DNA of 64,000 bases from Mycolicibacterium hippocampi (lineage in GTDB: Bacteria; Actinomycetota; Actinomycetes; Mycobacteriales; Mycobacteriaceae), in the NCBI RefSeq assembly GCF_010723735.1, contig NZ_BLLB01000002.1, positions 2,046,001-2,110,000 on the forward strand, read 5' to 3'. Both the position numbers and the translations under genes were made by a program. A model generated the notes under the pieces. The model made no database searches. It had not been told where the DNA came from and worked only from the letters and a program-made list of their open reading frames with translations. Below, piece by piece: positions 45,023 through 53,606 of the stretch (position 1 is its first letter; every line of letters starts with the position of its first letter).

Positions 45023-46411
45023 TTACATCCTCCGGCTGGCCTCGGTGAGCACGCTGCGCAGGATGTCGTAGATGGCGTCGAACTCCTTCTGCCCGCTGAT
45101 CAACGGGGGAGCCAACTGCACCACTGGGTCGCCGCGGTCGTCGGCGCGGCAGTACAGCCCGGCCTCCCACAGCGCCGGGGTCAGGTAGCCGCGCAGCAGC
45201 CGTTCGCTCTCGTCGTCGTCGAACGTCTCCTTGGTGGCCTTGTCCTTGACCAACTCGATGCCGTAGAAGAACCCTTCACCGCGCACGTCGCCGACGATCG
45301 GCAGATCCGAGAGCTGCTCGAGCGTGGAGCGGAACGCCGGCGCCATCTGCTTGACGTGGTCGTTGATGCCCTCGCGTTCGAAGATGTCGAGGTTGGCCAG
45401 CGCCACCGCCGAGGACACCGGGTGCCCACCGAACGTGTAGCCGTGCCCGAACACGGTCTGCCCGTCGTTGAACGGCTCGAACAGCCGGTCGCTGGCGATC
45501 ATCGCGCCGATCGGCGAGTACCCCGACGTCAGCCCCTTGGCGCAGGTGATGATGTCCGGGACGTAGTCGAAGTCGTTGCAGGCGAACATCGATCCGATAC
45601 GCCCGTACGCGCAGATGACCTCGTCGGAGACCAGCAGCACGTCGTACTCGTCGCAGATCTCGCGGACCCGCTCGAAGTACCCGGGCGGCGGCGGGAAACA
45701 GCCGCCGGCGTTCTGCACCGGCTCCAAGAACACCGCGGCGACGCTGTCGGGACCCTCGAACTCGATGGCCTCGGCGATCCGGTCGGCGCAGTAGCGGCCG
45801 AACGCCTTGATGTCGGTGTCGTACGGCGCCGGAGCCCGGTAGAAGTTGGTGTTCGGCACCCGGAAGCCACCCGGTACCAGGGGCTCGAACGGAACCTTGA
45901 ACGCCGGGATGCCGGTGATCGACAGCGCGCCCTGCGGGGTGCCGTGGTAGGCGATCGACCGCGAGACCACCTTGTGCTTGCCGGGCTTACCGGTGAGCTT
46001 GAAGTACTGCTTGGCCAGCTTCCAGGCGCTCTCCACGGCCTCGCCGCCGCCGGTCGTGAAGAACACCCGGTTCAGATCGCCCGGCGCGTAGCCCGCGAGC
46101 CGTTCGGACAACTCGATCGCGGTGGGTGTGGCGTAGGACCACAGCGGGAAGAACGCCAGCGTTTCGGCCTGCTTGGCGGCCGCCTCGGCGAGTTCCTTTC
46201 GGCCGTGGCCGACCTGGACCACGAACAGGCCCGAGAGCCCGTCGATGTAGCTTTTGCCCTTGTCGTCGAAGATGTGCACGCCTTCGCCGCGGGTGATGAT
46301 CGGCGGGTTGATGCCGGCGCCATGCCGGGCGAAGTGGCCCCACAGGTGGCGGTTGGCCTTGGCGGCAAGATCGGAGGTGGCGCTCTGCTCGGTTTCGGAA
46401 ATGATCGTCAT
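45023..46411 (-). CDS. Class III aminotransferase (probable diamine/omega-amino acid)
   Basis: The 462-residue PLP enzyme has the class III features: FFTTGGGEAVESAWKLAKQYF for the cofactor phosphate, LLVSDEVICAYGRIG with the PLP aspartate, and the lysine in ITCAKGLTSGYSPIGA. Close family members use putrescine, GABA or beta-alanine as donor. The divergent neighbour is an aminobutyraldehyde-type dehydrogenase and an APC permease lies nearby, which favours putrescine or a similar diamine; that is inference. ATG 46411 overlaps the Lrp stop by four bases. It resembles M. tuberculosis Rv3329. Confidence 0.92.
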   Translation of the reverse strand: MTIISETEQSATSDLAAKANRHLWGHFARHGAGINPPIITRGEGVHIFDDKGKSYIDGLSGLFVVQVGHGRKELAEAAAKQAETLAFFPLWSYATPTAIELSERLAGYAPGDLNRVFFTTGGGEAVESAWKLAKQYFKLTGKPGKHKVVSRSIAYHGTPQGALSITGIPAFKVPFEPLVPGGFRVPNTNFYRAPAPYDTDIKAFGRYCADRIAEAIEFEGPDSVAAVFLEPVQNAGGCFPPPPGYFERVREICDEYDVLLVSDEVICAYGRIGSMFACNDFDYVPDIITCAKGLTSGYSPIGAMIASDRLFEPFNDGQTVFGHGYTFGGHPVSSAVALANLDIFEREGINDHVKQMAPAFRSTLEQLSDLPIVGDVRGEGFFYGIELVKDKATKETFDDDESERLLRGYLTPALWEAGLYCRADDRGDPVVQLAPPLISGQKEFDAIYDILRSVLTEASRRM

Positions 46412-46929
46412 CGTGTACCCCAATTATATTGCTGTTTAACAAGTTTCAGATAGACAAGGGTCTCGGTGGATATCACTCCCGGCAATGCGCGGATCTTGGT
46501 GTTGAGCAGTTCGAGCAGGCTGTCGTCGTCTTCGCAGACCACTTCGATGATCGCGTCGAACGACCCCGCGGTGAGCACCACGTAGTCGACCGATTCGAGC
46601 GTGGCGAGCTTCTCGGCGATCTTGGTGGTGTCGCCGGTGCATTTGATGCCGATCATGGCCTGACGGGCGAAACCCAGCTGCATCGGATCGGTGACCGCGA
46701 CGATCTGCATCACCCCGGCGTCGACCATGCGCTGCACCCGTTGCCGGACGGCGGCCTCGGACAGGCCGACCGCCTTGCCGATGCCCGCATAGGAGCGGCG
46801 GCCGTCCTGTTGCAGCTTCTCGATGATCGCTTTGGACAGGTCGTCGAGCTGGAATGCGGCACCGGGGCGCGACTGGTTGACGCGGAACGAGACGGGCCCG
46901 ACGGCGTGCGGAACCCCCGGATTGGCCAT
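46408..46929 (-). CDS. Lrp/AsnC-family transcriptional regulator
   Basis: The 173-residue protein has an AsnC helix-turn-helix (LDDLSKAIIEKLQQDGRRSYAGIGKAVGLSEAAVRQRVQRMVDAGV, residues 30-75) and a RAM ligand domain (FARQAMIGIKCTGD to LVYLKLVKQQ). An extension of about 25 residues precedes the DNA-binding part. It is co-transcribed with the aminotransferase (ATGA overlap) and diverges from the aldehyde dehydrogenase, so it probably senses an amino acid or amine and controls this island. Confidence 0.92.
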   Translation of the reverse strand: MANPGVPHAVGPVSFRVNQSRPGAAFQLDDLSKAIIEKLQQDGRRSYAGIGKAVGLSEAAVRQRVQRMVDAGVMQIVAVTDPMQLGFARQAMIGIKCTGDTTKIAEKLATLESVDYVVLTAGSFDAIIEVVCEDDDSLLELLNTKIRALPGVISTETLVYLKLVKQQYNWGTR

Positions 46930-47051
46930 GCAGTGATTGTGCACGGAATCCGTCGTGCCAAGCAACCATGACCATGAAATCACTTGTTTCGTGTGGCTGG
47001 CACTGCCGTAATACGTAGCACTCGGGCGCGGGGTCGCGATAGCGTTGTGCA

Positions 47052-48527
47052 ATGACTGTGGCAAGCAGCTGGATCGATGGTGCGCAGGTGCTGACTGGTG
47101 GCGCGGAGCATGTGGTGGTCAATCCTGCGACGGGTGAGACGGTCGCCGAGATGGCGTTGGCCCAGCCCGCCGACGTCGACGCCGCCGTCGCCTCGGCGCG
47201 CGCCGCCTTGCGGGACTGGTCCGGCGCCACCCCCGCCGAGCGGTCGGCGGTGTTGGCCAAGCTCGCGAAGCTGGCCGACGAGGCCACCGACCTGTTCATC
47301 GCCGAGGAGGTCGCGCAGTGCGGTAAGCCGGTGCGGCTGGCCCGCGAGTTCGACGTCCCGGGCAGCGTCGACAACATCGACTTCTTCGCCGGGGCCGCAC
47401 GCCACCTCGAGGGCAAGGCGTCCGCGGAGTACTCCGGTGATCACACGTCCTCGATCCGGCGTGAGGCCGTCGGTGTGGTCGCCACGATCACCCCGTGGAA
47501 CTACCCACTGCAGATGGCGGTGTGGAAGGTGATCCCGGCGCTTGCCGCCGGTTGCAGCGTCGTCATCAAGCCCGCCGAGATCACGCCGCTGACGACGCTG
47601 ACCTTGGCCCGGCTGGCCACCGAGGCCGGACTGCCCGACGGGGTGTTCAACGTGCTCACCGGCGCCGGCGGGGACGTCGGCACCGCCCTGGCCGGTCACG
47701 CGGACGTCGACATGGTGACGTTCACCGGCTCGACGGCCGTAGGGCGTCGCGTCATGCTGGCGGCGGCCGCGCACGGGCACCGGACGCAGCTCGAGCTCGG
47801 CGGTAAGGCGCCGTTTGTGGTGTTCGACGACGCGGATCTGGATGCAGCGATCCAGGGCGCGGTGGCGGGCTCGCTGATCAACACCGGCCAGGACTGCACC
47901 GCGGCGACCCGGGCGATCGTCGCGCAGGATCTGTACGACGACTTCGTCGCCGGTGTGGCCGAGCTGATGGGCAAGATCGTGGTCGGCGATCCGCACGATC
48001 CCGACACCGACCTCGGCCCGCTGATCACGTCGGCGCATCGGAACAAGGTGGCCGGCATGGTGTCGCGGGCGCCGGGGGAGGGCGGGCGCGTGGTCACCGG
48101 TGGCGTGGCGCCCGAAGGGCCCGGGTCGTTCTATCGGCCGACGCTGATCGCGGATGTGTCGGAGTCGTCGGAGGTGTGGCGCGAGGAGATCTTCGGCCCG
48201 GTCCTCGTCGCGCGCGCGTTCACCGACGACGACGACGCCATTCGGCAGGCCAACGACACCGTGTACGGCTTGGCGGCCTCAGCGTGGACGCGTGATGTGT
48301 ACCGGGCGCAACGGGCTTCGCGCGAGATCCACGCCGGCTGTGTGTGGATCAACGACCACATCCCGATCATCTCCGAGATGCCACATGGCGGGTTCGGCGC
48401 GTCGGGGTTCGGCAAGGACATGAGCCAGTACTCACTCGAGGAGTACCTGTCGATCAAGCACGTGATGAGCGACATCACCGGCGTGGCCGACAAGGCTTGG
48501 CACCGAACGGTATTCACCCAGCGCTAG
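47052..48527 (+). CDS. Aldehyde dehydrogenase, probable gamma-aminobutyraldehyde dehydrogenase
   Basis: The 491-residue NAD-dependent enzyme has PWNYPLQMAVWKVIPALAAGCSVVIKPAE, FTGSTAVGRRVM, ELGGKAPFVV with the catalytic glutamate, and the nucleophile Cys282 in NTGQDCTAATR. The NTGQDC context is typical of 4-aminobutanal dehydrogenases, which turn aminobutyraldehyde into GABA. It is divergent from lrp-aminotransferase and together they would form a transaminase route of putrescine breakdown. A TAATAC -10-like hexamer lies at 47009-47014. Confidence 0.9.
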   Translation: MTVASSWIDGAQVLTGGAEHVVVNPATGETVAEMALAQPADVDAAVASARAALRDWSGATPAERSAVLAKLAKLADEATDLFIAEEVAQCGKPVRLAREFDVPGSVDNIDFFAGAARHLEGKASAEYSGDHTSSIRREAVGVVATITPWNYPLQMAVWKVIPALAAGCSVVIKPAEITPLTTLTLARLATEAGLPDGVFNVLTGAGGDVGTALAGHADVDMVTFTGSTAVGRRVMLAAAAHGHRTQLELGGKAPFVVFDDADLDAAIQGAVAGSLINTGQDCTAATRAIVAQDLYDDFVAGVAELMGKIVVGDPHDPDTDLGPLITSAHRNKVAGMVSRAPGEGGRVVTGGVAPEGPGSFYRPTLIADVSESSEVWREEIFGPVLVARAFTDDDDAIRQANDTVYGLAASAWTRDVYRAQRASREIHAGCVWINDHIPIISEMPHGGFGASGFGKDMSQYSLEEYLSIKHVMSDITGVADKAWHRTVFTQR

Positions 48528-48535
48528 CCGCCCGC

Positions 48536-49396
48536 CTACTCCTCGCGCGGGACCACGATCACCGGCACGTCGACCCCGGCCAGGATGCGCGCGGCCGTCG
48601 ACCCCAGGAAGATGCGCCGGGGCGCGGCGAACCGACTCGAGCCCACGACAAGAAGATCGCCGTCGTCCCAATTGAGTTTCTTCAGCGCCGATTCCAGCGT
48701 CATGCCGTCGGCCACCAGCGACGCGATCTCGGGTGCGTCCGGCAGTGCGCGGGCTGCCAGCACCAGGTTCTCCTCGGCCGCCGCCACCTGCAGTTGCCGC
48801 ACCTCCCTGGCGCTGCCGGCCTCGGCGAGATTCTCCGCCGACACCAGCGACAGCATCCGGATCGGCAACCCGGCGGCGCTGGCCAGCGTGATCGCGAACG
48901 GCAGCGGGTTGTCGTCACCCGGCCGTGTCGGAACCGCGGCGGTGACGGCCTCGATCACCTCGTCGGGATCCTCGGCGTAGCCGCGCGGCGCCAGCGCCAC
49001 CGGGATCGGCGAGGAGTGCAGCAGCGCGCCGGTGACCGGCCCGATGGTGTGCCTGCCGAAGAACCCGTCACGCGCGCCGCCCACCACGATCAGGTCCGAT
49101 GACTTCTGCACCGCGAAGTCGATCAGCGACTGGGCGAACGACTCGCCGACGGTCACCGTCGACTCGGCCGCCACCCCGTCCTCGGCGAGCAGCGCGATCG
49201 CCCTGGAGACCCACTGCTCGCCACGCTCGACGAGCATCCGCTGGTACTCCGCACGCCCGGGGTGGCCGTCGGGCAGCTCCTCGCGGACGACGAGCACCAC
49301 GTCGACGCTGGCGCTGAACGTCTTGGCCAGCGCGCTGGCCAGTGCGACACCGTCGTCTCCGGTGGGGGTGGCGAGATAACCGACGGTCAAGTGCAT
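48536..49396 (-). CDS. Tandem universal stress protein
   Basis: The 286-residue protein has two Usp domains. The first (residues 1-140) ends with VVGGARDGFFGRHTIGPVTGALLHSSPIPVALAP; the second ends with VVGSSRFAAPRRIFLGSTAARILAGVDVPVIVVP. Both carry the G-x2-G-x9-G-S/T-like ATP-binding signature, so ATP binding is likely. It starts 16 bases after the APC permease stop and is probably translated from the same message, a common pairing of Usp with transporters. Confidence 0.93.
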   Translation of the reverse strand: MHLTVGYLATPTGDDGVALASALAKTFSASVDVVLVVREELPDGHPGRAEYQRMLVERGEQWVSRAIALLAEDGVAAESTVTVGESFAQSLIDFAVQKSSDLIVVGGARDGFFGRHTIGPVTGALLHSSPIPVALAPRGYAEDPDEVIEAVTAAVPTRPGDDNPLPFAITLASAAGLPIRMLSLVSAENLAEAGSAREVRQLQVAAAEENLVLAARALPDAPEIASLVADGMTLESALKKLNWDDGDLLVVGSSRFAAPRRIFLGSTAARILAGVDVPVIVVPREE

Positions 49397-49412
49397 GGCG
49401 GGTCCTGCTCTC

Positions 49413-50924
49413 TTAGTAGACGTCCGGGACCTTGACTTCAGTCTGTGCGTTCAGCGTCTCACCACGGAAGAACCTCTTGGTGCCGAATGCGAAGCACGCA
49501 AGCATCAACGGGATACCCAGCACCAGCATCCCGATCCCGAGCACGAACACCCCACCCACCGGTCCGAAGGCCGTGTAGCCGTAGTCGGGCTGGATCATGT
49601 CCTTGGCGCTCTGGAAGAACGCCCACGTCATCGCCAGGGCGCCGATCAGCGGAAAGATCCCGCGGAACATCAGGTTTCGCGCGGAAGCGAACAAGGTCCG
49701 CCGGAAGTACCACACGCAGGCGTAGGCGGTGACGCCGTAGTAGAACGCGACGGCCAGGCCGAGCGAGGCCACCGAGTCGGCGAGTGCGTTCTCCGACAGA
49801 GCCGTCAGCAGCAGGTAGAAGGACAGCGCCGAAACGCCCATCACGATGGTGCCGAACGCCGGGGTCATGTAGCGCGGGTGCACGTTGGCGAATCGCTTGG
49901 GGATCGCCTCGTAGACGGCCATCGAGAGCGATCCGCGCGCGGTGGGCAGGATGGTGGTCTGCGTCGACGACAGCGCCGACACCGACACGGTCAGCAGCAG
50001 GGCCGACGCCGCGACGGTGCCTGCCACCGGTCCGCCGAGAATGGTCAGCACGTCGTCGGTGTTGTCCGGATTGTTCAGGCCGATGCCGTCTTCGCCGAAG
50101 CCGGCGAACGACTGGATGGCGTAGGCCACCAGCACGTAGGTGCACACCAGGATGACGGTGGTGATCAGCGCCGCGATGCCCGGCGTCTTGCCGGGGTCCT
50201 TGGTTTCCTCGCCGACGGCCAGGCACGCGTCCCAGCCCCAGTAGATGAAGATGCACAGGATGATCGCCGCGGCGATCGACGACGTGTCCAGCCCGCCGGG
50301 CCACAGCCACGACCACTGCGGGCTGATGGCCTGGGCGCCGGCGTTCCCCGCGAACACCCGGATCAGCGCGATCACGCTGATGGTGACCAGCACGCCGAAC
50401 TGGATGGCGATCAGCACGTTCTGCATTCGCTCGCTGACGACGATGCCGCGCGCCGACACGAAGGTCATGCTGAGGATGAAGAAGCAGCCGAGGCCGACCT
50501 TGGCGAAGACGTTCTCGGCGAGCCCGTCGAGGCCGAGGAAGTTGAACAGGTAGATGGCGGCGATCTCGGCAACGTTGGCCAGCACGATGATCGCCGACAC
50601 GGCCAGCCCCCAGCCGCCGATCCAGCCGATCCAGGGACCGAATGCCTTTGTGCCCCAGGTGAATGTGGTGCCGCAGTCGGGGGTGTCCTGCGCCAGCTCC
50701 TTGTAGGCGAACGCGACGAGCAGCATCGGGATGAACGCCAGGACGAACATCGCCGGCGCCTTCTCGCCGACGGCCAGTACGACGTAGCCCAGCGTGGCGG
50801 CCAGGCTGTAGGCGGGCGCCACGGCGGCCAGGCCGATGACGACGTTGCCGACGAGACCGAGCGCGCCCGCCTGCAGGCCCTTGCCGCCGACTGCAGGAGT
50901 CGTCGGTCCCTCCGTGATTGCCAT
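49413..50924 (-). CDS. APC-family amino acid/polyamine permease
   Basis: The 503-residue protein has about twelve membrane spans and the APC start LQAGALGLVGNVVIGLAAVAPAYSLAATLGYVV. LAQDTPDCGTTFTWGTKAFGPWIGWIGGW is the conserved TM3 region, and YWGWDACLAVGEETKDPGKTPG follows near residue 225. The substrate is probably an amino acid or polyamine. Its neighbours (aminotransferase, aminobutyraldehyde dehydrogenase) favour putrescine or a similar amine. It is followed by a tandem Usp gene. Confidence 0.92.
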   Translation of the reverse strand: MAITEGPTTPAVGGKGLQAGALGLVGNVVIGLAAVAPAYSLAATLGYVVLAVGEKAPAMFVLAFIPMLLVAFAYKELAQDTPDCGTTFTWGTKAFGPWIGWIGGWGLAVSAIIVLANVAEIAAIYLFNFLGLDGLAENVFAKVGLGCFFILSMTFVSARGIVVSERMQNVLIAIQFGVLVTISVIALIRVFAGNAGAQAISPQWSWLWPGGLDTSSIAAAIILCIFIYWGWDACLAVGEETKDPGKTPGIAALITTVILVCTYVLVAYAIQSFAGFGEDGIGLNNPDNTDDVLTILGGPVAGTVAASALLLTVSVSALSSTQTTILPTARGSLSMAVYEAIPKRFANVHPRYMTPAFGTIVMGVSALSFYLLLTALSENALADSVASLGLAVAFYYGVTAYACVWYFRRTLFASARNLMFRGIFPLIGALAMTWAFFQSAKDMIQPDYGYTAFGPVGGVFVLGIGMLVLGIPLMLACFAFGTKRFFRGETLNAQTEVKVPDVY

Positions 50925-51046
50925 GCGCGCAATATACGGTTCCGGTGGTGGCTGCGCGCGCTGTACGCGGAAATCGTCGCAGCCGCGGGTAGTGGCGACG
51001 AAATCCGCCCCCGCGCAGCGGGACCGCGGGGTTCTAGACTCGCTTT

Positions 51047-51973
51047 GTGACCACCGGCGCCAGGGTCGAAGAGTTCGAGCAGTTGCGGCCGCACCTGCTC
51101 GCGGTGGCCTACCGGCTCACCGGGACGGTCGTCGACGCCGAGGACGTCGTTCAAGAGGCGTGGCTGCGGTGGGAGGCGAACCGCGACACCTCGATCGACG
51201 ACCTCAGGGCGTGGCTGACGACGGTGGTCAGCCGCCTCGGGCTGGACCGGTTGCGCTCGGCGACACGACGCCGGGAGACCTATGTGGGTGACTGGCTGCC
51301 CGAGCCGGTGGTGACGCCGCTGGACAGCGCAGACCCGTTGGCGGCGGTGGTGGCCGGCGAGGACGCCCGGTTCGCCGCGATGGTGGTGCTGGAGCGCCTG
51401 AACCCGGATCAGCGGGTGGCTTTCGTGCTGCACGACGGCTTCGGGGTCCCGTTCGACGAGATCGCCGACGTGCTGGGGTCGACGCCGGCCTCGGCTCGTC
51501 AGCTGGCTTCCCGGGCGCGCCGGGCGGTCGCTGCGGCGCCCCCGCCCGCCGCCGAGCATGACGAGGTCGTCGGGAAGTTGCTGGCGGCCATGGCGTCTGG
51601 GGACCTCGCCGCCGTCGTCGCGGTGCTGCATCCGGAGGTGACGTTCACCGGCGACTCGGACCGTCGCGCGCCGACCGCCGCCCGCACCATCCACGGTGCT
51701 GACAAGGTCGCACGCTTCCTGCTCGGACTGGCGCGGCGCTACGGCCCACGGTTGTTCGAGGCGGGCAGGCCGGGACTGGTCAACGGCGAGCTCGGCCTCT
51801 ACACGTTCAGCGCCGACGCCACCGACGACTGGCCCGCGATCTGGCCGCGCATCCATGCGATGACCGTGCAGGGCGGGCAGGTGGTGGCGGTCTACGACAT
51901 CGCCAACCCAACCAAGTTCAGCGCCTCCCCCTTGTCCCGCGAGCGCGCGCGTTTGCACACCGACACGCCGTAA
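51047..51973 (+). CDS. sigJ: ECF sigma factor SigJ with C-terminal SnoaL-like domain
   Basis: The 308-residue protein has sigma region 2 (AYRLTGTVVDAEDVVQEAWLRW) and region 4 (LNPDQRVAFVLHDGFGVPFDEIADVLGSTPASARQLASRARR), then an NTF2/SnoaL-like domain of about 110 residues, the ECF41 design. The linker motif WLPEP (residues 83-87) is present. The C-terminal signals are changed: GDSDRRAP in place of DGGGR, and NPTKF in place of NPDKL. No anti-sigma gene is adjacent, which is normal for this class. The last twelve residues come from a dispersed repeat. It matches M. tuberculosis SigJ (Rv3328c). Confidence 0.93.
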   Translation: MTTGARVEEFEQLRPHLLAVAYRLTGTVVDAEDVVQEAWLRWEANRDTSIDDLRAWLTTVVSRLGLDRLRSATRRRETYVGDWLPEPVVTPLDSADPLAAVVAGEDARFAAMVVLERLNPDQRVAFVLHDGFGVPFDEIADVLGSTPASARQLASRARRAVAAAPPPAAEHDEVVGKLLAAMASGDLAAVVAVLHPEVTFTGDSDRRAPTAARTIHGADKVARFLLGLARRYGPRLFEAGRPGLVNGELGLYTFSADATDDWPAIWPRIHAMTVQGGQVVAVYDIANPTKFSASPLSRERARLHTDTP

Positions 51974-52000
51974 ACGCCGGCATTTCGTGCGCGCTCGCGG
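51937..52000. terminator. Dispersed palindromic repeat copy B, hairpin after sigJ
   Basis: CCGCGAGCGCGC (51937-51948) and GCGCGCTCGCGG (51989-52000) are exact complements with a 40-base loop that contains the sigJ stop. Bases 51937-51970 match copy A (11353-11386) at 32 of 34 positions. It lies between the convergent sigJ and PTS IIC genes and probably terminates both. Confidence 0.8.
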
Positions 52001-52021
52001 CCGACGAGCGCGCAGTGCCGG

Positions 52022-53587
52022 TCACTCCGGAGGCGGTGGCGGCGCAGGCGCGCCCTTCGGGGCCGGGATCTTCGGGTAGCTGGCGCCGCCGGTGACCGCT
52101 GTGCTTCCGGCAGGATCCGCGGACCCGGCGGACTCGACGGGGGCGCGGCCCGGCGACGGATCCCAGCCGGTGTCGACGAGCTTGCGCTGCACGGCGATGG
52201 CCAGCCCCAGCAGCGCCGCGGCGATCATCAACATCACCACCACACCCCAGACCGTGCCGAGCTTGGCGGCGTTGCCCAGCAGGATCCCGTACCAGCCGAA
52301 GTCCGCGTCGCCGAAGGTGGTGTTCTCTTCGCCGAACGCGCCGAGGACACGAACCAGCAACGCCGGCAGAAAGGTGATCAGCAGACCGTTGACGAAACCG
52401 CCCGCGATCGCGCCCCGGCGCCCTCCGGTGGCGTTGCCGTAAACGCCGGCGGCGCCACCGGTGAAGAAGTGCGGTACCAACCCGGGCAGCACCAGCACCC
52501 AGCCGAACGCCGGACCCAGCCACAACGACAGCACGGCCAGCCCGGCCAGTCCGGCCACGAAGCTGGAGATGAACCCGATGAGCACGGCATTCTGCGCGAA
52601 AGGGAAGACGATCGGCGCATCGAGGGCGGGTACCGCGCCCGGGACGATTCGTTTGGCGATCCCCTGGAACGCCGGCACCAGTTCGCCGAGGATGGTGCGG
52701 ACTCCGAACAGGATCACGGCGACCGCCACACCGAAGCTCAGGCCCTGCGTCACACCCATCATCACGTAGTTGCCGACTCCGCTGGCCGCGCCGGCGCCGG
52801 TGTCGTCGGCGAACGCCTCGAACGCCGTGCCCTGGCCCGCTCTGGCGAGATAGATCAGCGAGACGATCACATACATCAGCACCATCGACAACGCTGTCGC
52901 CACCATCGAATCCCGCAGGAAGCGTAGAGATTCCGGCAGCTTGAGATCCTCCGTCGACCGGCTCTTGGCGCCGCCGACGAACCTCCCGGTGATGCCGGAA
53001 GCGATATAGCCCAGCGTGCCGAAATGCCCGATCGCAATGCTGTCGTCACCGGTGATGCGTTTGGTCCACGGCTGGGAGATTGCCGGCAGGGCCACCATCA
53101 CGACACCCAGCAGCAGACCACCCACCAGCACAACCGTGACCGCGGGTAGCCCCGACGTGGCCAGCACGATCGTCAACAGGGTGGCCATGAACAGCGTGTG
53201 ATGGCCCGTCAGGAACACGTAGTGCAGCGGGGTGAACCGGGCCAATATGATGCTGATGGCAAAGCCGAGGATCATCAGCCAGGCGACCTGGCCACCGAAC
53301 TGGTCCTGCGCGATGCCGACGATGGCCTCGTTGGTGGGCACCACCCCCTGGCTGCCGGTGGCGCCTTCGATCATCACGCCCAGCGGTTCCAGCGAAGACG
53401 TCACAAGGGTTGCCCCCGCGCCGATCAGTAGGAAGCCGAGCGTGGCCTTCAGCGCTCCGCCGATCACCTGTCCTGTGGACTTACGAAGCGCGATCAGGCC
53501 GACCGCGGTGATAATGCCAATGAGATAGGCTGGTACAGAAAGGATTTCGTTGACAAAAAACTCGGCGATGCCGACCAGCCAATCCAC
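52022..53587 (-). CDS. PTS ascorbate-type permease IIC (UlaA family)
   Basis: The 521-residue protein has eleven or so spans and the UlaA pattern: FVNEILSVPAYLIGIITAVGLIALRK at the start, FTPLHYVFLTGHHTLFMATLL, GHFGTLGYIASGITGRFVGG and LVPHFFTGGAAGVYGNATGG. The tail is Pro/Ala-rich and cytoplasmic. UlaA transports L-ascorbate, but other substrates are possible. The GTG start at 53587 is behind an AAGGAG ribosome site, 19 bases after the fused IIA-IIB gene. Enzyme I and HPr are not in the window. Confidence 0.93.
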   Translation of the reverse strand: MDWLVGIAEFFVNEILSVPAYLIGIITAVGLIALRKSTGQVIGGALKATLGFLLIGAGATLVTSSLEPLGVMIEGATGSQGVVPTNEAIVGIAQDQFGGQVAWLMILGFAISIILARFTPLHYVFLTGHHTLFMATLLTIVLATSGLPAVTVVLVGGLLLGVVMVALPAISQPWTKRITGDDSIAIGHFGTLGYIASGITGRFVGGAKSRSTEDLKLPESLRFLRDSMVATALSMVLMYVIVSLIYLARAGQGTAFEAFADDTGAGAASGVGNYVMMGVTQGLSFGVAVAVILFGVRTILGELVPAFQGIAKRIVPGAVPALDAPIVFPFAQNAVLIGFISSFVAGLAGLAVLSLWLGPAFGWVLVLPGLVPHFFTGGAAGVYGNATGGRRGAIAGGFVNGLLITFLPALLVRVLGAFGEENTTFGDADFGWYGILLGNAAKLGTVWGVVVMLMIAAALLGLAIAVQRKLVDTGWDPSPGRAPVESAGSADPAGSTAVTGGASYPKIPAPKGAPAPPPPPE

Positions 53588-53606
53588 AATGAACTCCTTC
53601 GTGTTC

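Noticed and set aside
48505..48515. Third copy of the 22-base palindrome arm at the end of the aldehyde dehydrogenase
   Set aside because: Only 11 bases match and there is no complementary arm downstream; chance in coding sequence is as likely.
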